Positions 62,899 to 64,000 of a DNA stretch of 64,000 bases are shown here, in pieces. The stretch comes from Alkalihalophilus pseudofirmus (GTDB lineage Bacteria > Bacillota > Bacilli > Bacillales > Bacillaceae_D). The notes under the pieces are model-generated. The model was not told the origin of the DNA. It was given only the letters and a program-made list of their open reading frames with translations, and searched no databases. Made by a program: the position numbers and the translations under genes. Each line of letters opens with the position of its first letter. Positions within the stretch are counted from its first letter, which is position 1. The stretch covers positions 3,018,001-3,082,000 of the forward strand of contig NZ_CP117835.1 of NCBI RefSeq assembly GCF_029094545.1, given 5' to 3'.

Positions 62899-62927
62899 AG
62901 TATATAAGCATATACTTATATACGCAA
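62899..62927 (-). promoter_or_regulatory. arsR promoter with embedded operator
   Basis: Minus strand TTGCGT, 17-bp spacer, TATACT. The half-sites GTATATAAG and CTTATATAC (62900-62923) form an inverted repeat around a 6-base centre that covers the spacer and the -10 region, the usual placing for ArsR/SmtB repressors. Confidence 0.8.
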
Positions 62928-62988
62928 GTGATAATCATATTCTTTACATTAACTTAACATACATTCAGTATAGATGAAAAATTATTAT

Positions 62989-63064
62989 ATCAACTTTTTT
63001 TGATTTATTGGTTGCATTTAGTGAAATTAGGTAGTAACATACAAATAAATCAACTTATTTTGAT
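62989..63064 (+). promoter_or_regulatory. Promoter and two operators of the second arsR
   Basis: Two copies of ATCAACTTnTTTTGAT (62989-63004 and 63049-63064) flank a sigma-A promoter TTGCAT, 17-bp spacer, TAACAT (63012-63040). The same 16-bp palindrome recurs in front of the permease gene. Confidence 0.75.
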
Positions 63065-63087
63065 TTAATAATAAGGAGGCAAGATTC

Positions 63088-63411
63088 ATGAAGTTAACTA
63101 TTCCCTTAGCTGCTTCTGTAGAAAAGCCAGACTTTACGTTGTATGAAAAGCAGTTCAAAGCATTAGCTGATCAAAAACGATTACATTTATTGTCTATTCT
63201 CTGCCAACAAGGCGCTTCATGTGTATGTGATTTAACTGACATTCTTAATCTTACCCAATCTAAGCTGTCTTATCATTTAAAAATCTTACTTGATGCAGAC
63301 ATCATTACAAAAGAGAAAAGAGGCACCTGGAATTATTACAGTATTAAATCAGATGTGATCAATCATTTATTATCAGAAGAGTTATGCTGCTTGCTCCGCC
63401 CAGCTGAATAA
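63088..63411 (+). CDS. ArsR-family metalloregulator (second)
   Basis: Winged-helix regulator of 107 residues, divergent from the ars operon. HTH: ILNLTQSKLSYHLKILLDADII. Cysteines in GASCVCDL mark an As-type metal site, and two further cysteines lie near the C-terminus (LCCLL). It is only distantly similar to the first ArsR, and its operator differs. AAGGAGG lies about 8 bases before the ATG. It probably controls itself and the permease gene that follows 98 bases later. Confidence 0.9.
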   Translation: MKLTIPLAASVEKPDFTLYEKQFKALADQKRLHLLSILCQQGASCVCDLTDILNLTQSKLSYHLKILLDADIITKEKRGTWNYYSIKSDVINHLLSEELCCLLRPAE

Positions 63412-63444
63412 TATTATTAGCTGGGACTACTAATTACAGTTTAC

Positions 63445-63492
63445 ATCAATTTATTTTGATGTATCATAGCCTATTAATCAAAAAAATTTGAT
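63445..63492 (+). promoter_or_regulatory. Two operators before the permease gene
   Basis: ATCAATTTATTTTGAT (63445-63460) and ATCAAAAAAATTTGAT (63477-63492) are the same inverted repeat ATCAA-N6-TTGAT found before the second arsR. Confidence 0.75.
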
Positions 63493-63509
63493 ATAAAAGA
63501 GGGATTCAA

Positions 63510-64000
63510 ATGAAAGAAACAATGATCAGCTTTAGTATGATTGCTCTACAGTTAACAGTGTTGTTTATCGGTGTCTCATTTTTGCTAAACTTCCTTCAAT
63601 CCTACATACCTTACGAACGAATTGAAAGCAAACTCAAGCAGTCCCATCCTATTTTGGCAAGTGTCATTGCTCTATTCTTTGCTTTTATAACTCCATTCTG
63701 TTCATGTTCCACTATACCCGTCATTATTAATCTTCTTAAGAATAATGTCCGCTTCGGTGTAGTGATGGTTTTCTTATTTGCTTCCCCTGTTCTTGATCCT
63801 ACGATTCTTTCCATTATGACTGTCATTATGGGCTGGAAAGTAACGATAATTTATATCCTTATTACGTCAACTCTTTCATTAATGATTGGACTGTTGCTTG
63901 AAAAGCTTGGATGTGAACGTTATGTCAAACAAGTGATGATGAGTGGATATGAACAATCGAATAAAGCATTTTCTTTTAAGGCTGCTTGGATGGAGACATG
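63510..64000 (+). CDS. ArsP/DUF318-family permease (partial, runs off the window)
   Basis: Membrane permease, 163 codons visible. It starts MKETMISFSMIALQLTVLFIGVSF. The conserved TPFCSCSTIP motif (about 55-65) and FASPVLDPTILS are those of the DUF318 permease family, which includes ArsP exporters of methylated or aromatic arsenicals; other members move different metals. It is preceded by two operators of the adjacent ArsR and by a GAGGG ribosome binding site. The 3' end lies beyond 64000, so length and further genes are unknown. Confidence 0.85.
   Translation, partial: MKETMISFSMIALQLTVLFIGVSFLLNFLQSYIPYERIESKLKQSHPILASVIALFFAFITPFCSCSTIPVIINLLKNNVRFGVVMVFLFASPVLDPTILSIMTVIMGWKVTIIYILITSTLSLMIGLLLEKLGCERYVKQVMMSGYEQSNKAFSFKAAWMET

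Noticed and set aside
62985-63010. Possible CRISPR-like or insertion-element inverted repeats near the second arsR
   Set aside because: The repeats are 16-bp palindromes placed at promoters; regulator operators explain them better.

Overview
The window comes from a low-to-moderate G+C Bacillota, almost certainly a member of the Bacillaceae. The reasons are the strong AGGAGG-type ribosome binding sites, the sigma-A promoters, and many proteins of recognisable Bacillus type (RocR/RocA/RocD/RocF, YciC, YisL, YkhA, CheA, an IDEAL-domain protein, an lmo0937-family peptide). The species cannot be named from the sequence alone. It is ordinary chromosome: no rRNA, tRNA, prophage, insertion sequence or CRISPR array was seen.

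Layout from left to right. 1-2554 is a two-component pair: an NtrC-type regulator cut by the window edge and a sensor kinase with a built-in solute-binding domain. 2706-6447 holds a radical-SAM protein, a nitroreductase and an EAL phosphodiesterase. 6616-14809 is a six-gene minus-strand operon for propionyl-CoA/methylmalonyl-CoA metabolism (tetR, biotin carrier, carboxyltransferase, mutA, mutB, meaB), with a clear sigma-A promoter and a TetR operator. 14984-19338 has an amidinohydrolase and a divergent pair under two Zur boxes (yciC and a flavoprotein). 19502-22373 holds a frameshifted FhuF-like gene, small unknown genes and an MBL-fold lipoprotein with a DUF3006 partner. 22489-28298 holds cheA-cheW-cheY, a GGDEF/EAL protein and a HAD hydrolase. 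28530-31976 is a phosphonate-type ABC transporter (phnDCEE). 32013-38766 is an acetyltransferase plus a divergent AddB/AddA-like pair. 39858-46217 is arginine/ornithine/proline catabolism (rocF, rocD, rocR, putB, rocA) with sigma-54 promoters and RocR-type activator sites. 46419-50901 is pstSCAB-phoU behind a Pho box. 51123-52865 is a chemoreceptor. 53085-56200 is a cobalamin riboswitch, a tiny leader ORF, metE and a thioesterase. 56278-56484 holds repeat elements. 56663-58481 is mgtE behind an M-box Mg2+ riboswitch, with an unreported-looking 58-codon ORF overlapping its start. 58500-64000 is an ars operon (arsR-B-C-D-A) and a second, divergent arsR plus permease with a different operator.

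Together the genes form a nutrient- and metal-response region. Zinc (Zur), iron (FhuF-like), magnesium (M-box), arsenic (two ArsR circuits), phosphate (Pho box, Pst, Phn), vitamin B12 (riboswitch on the B12-independent MetE, and a B12-dependent mutase in the same window) and arginine (RocR/sigma-54) each have a visible control element. No single large novel system stands out. The best leads are the Zur-paired flavoprotein, the two leader ORFs between riboswitches and their genes, the divergent AddAB-like pair, the two-operator ars locus, and the MBL-HhH lipoprotein.
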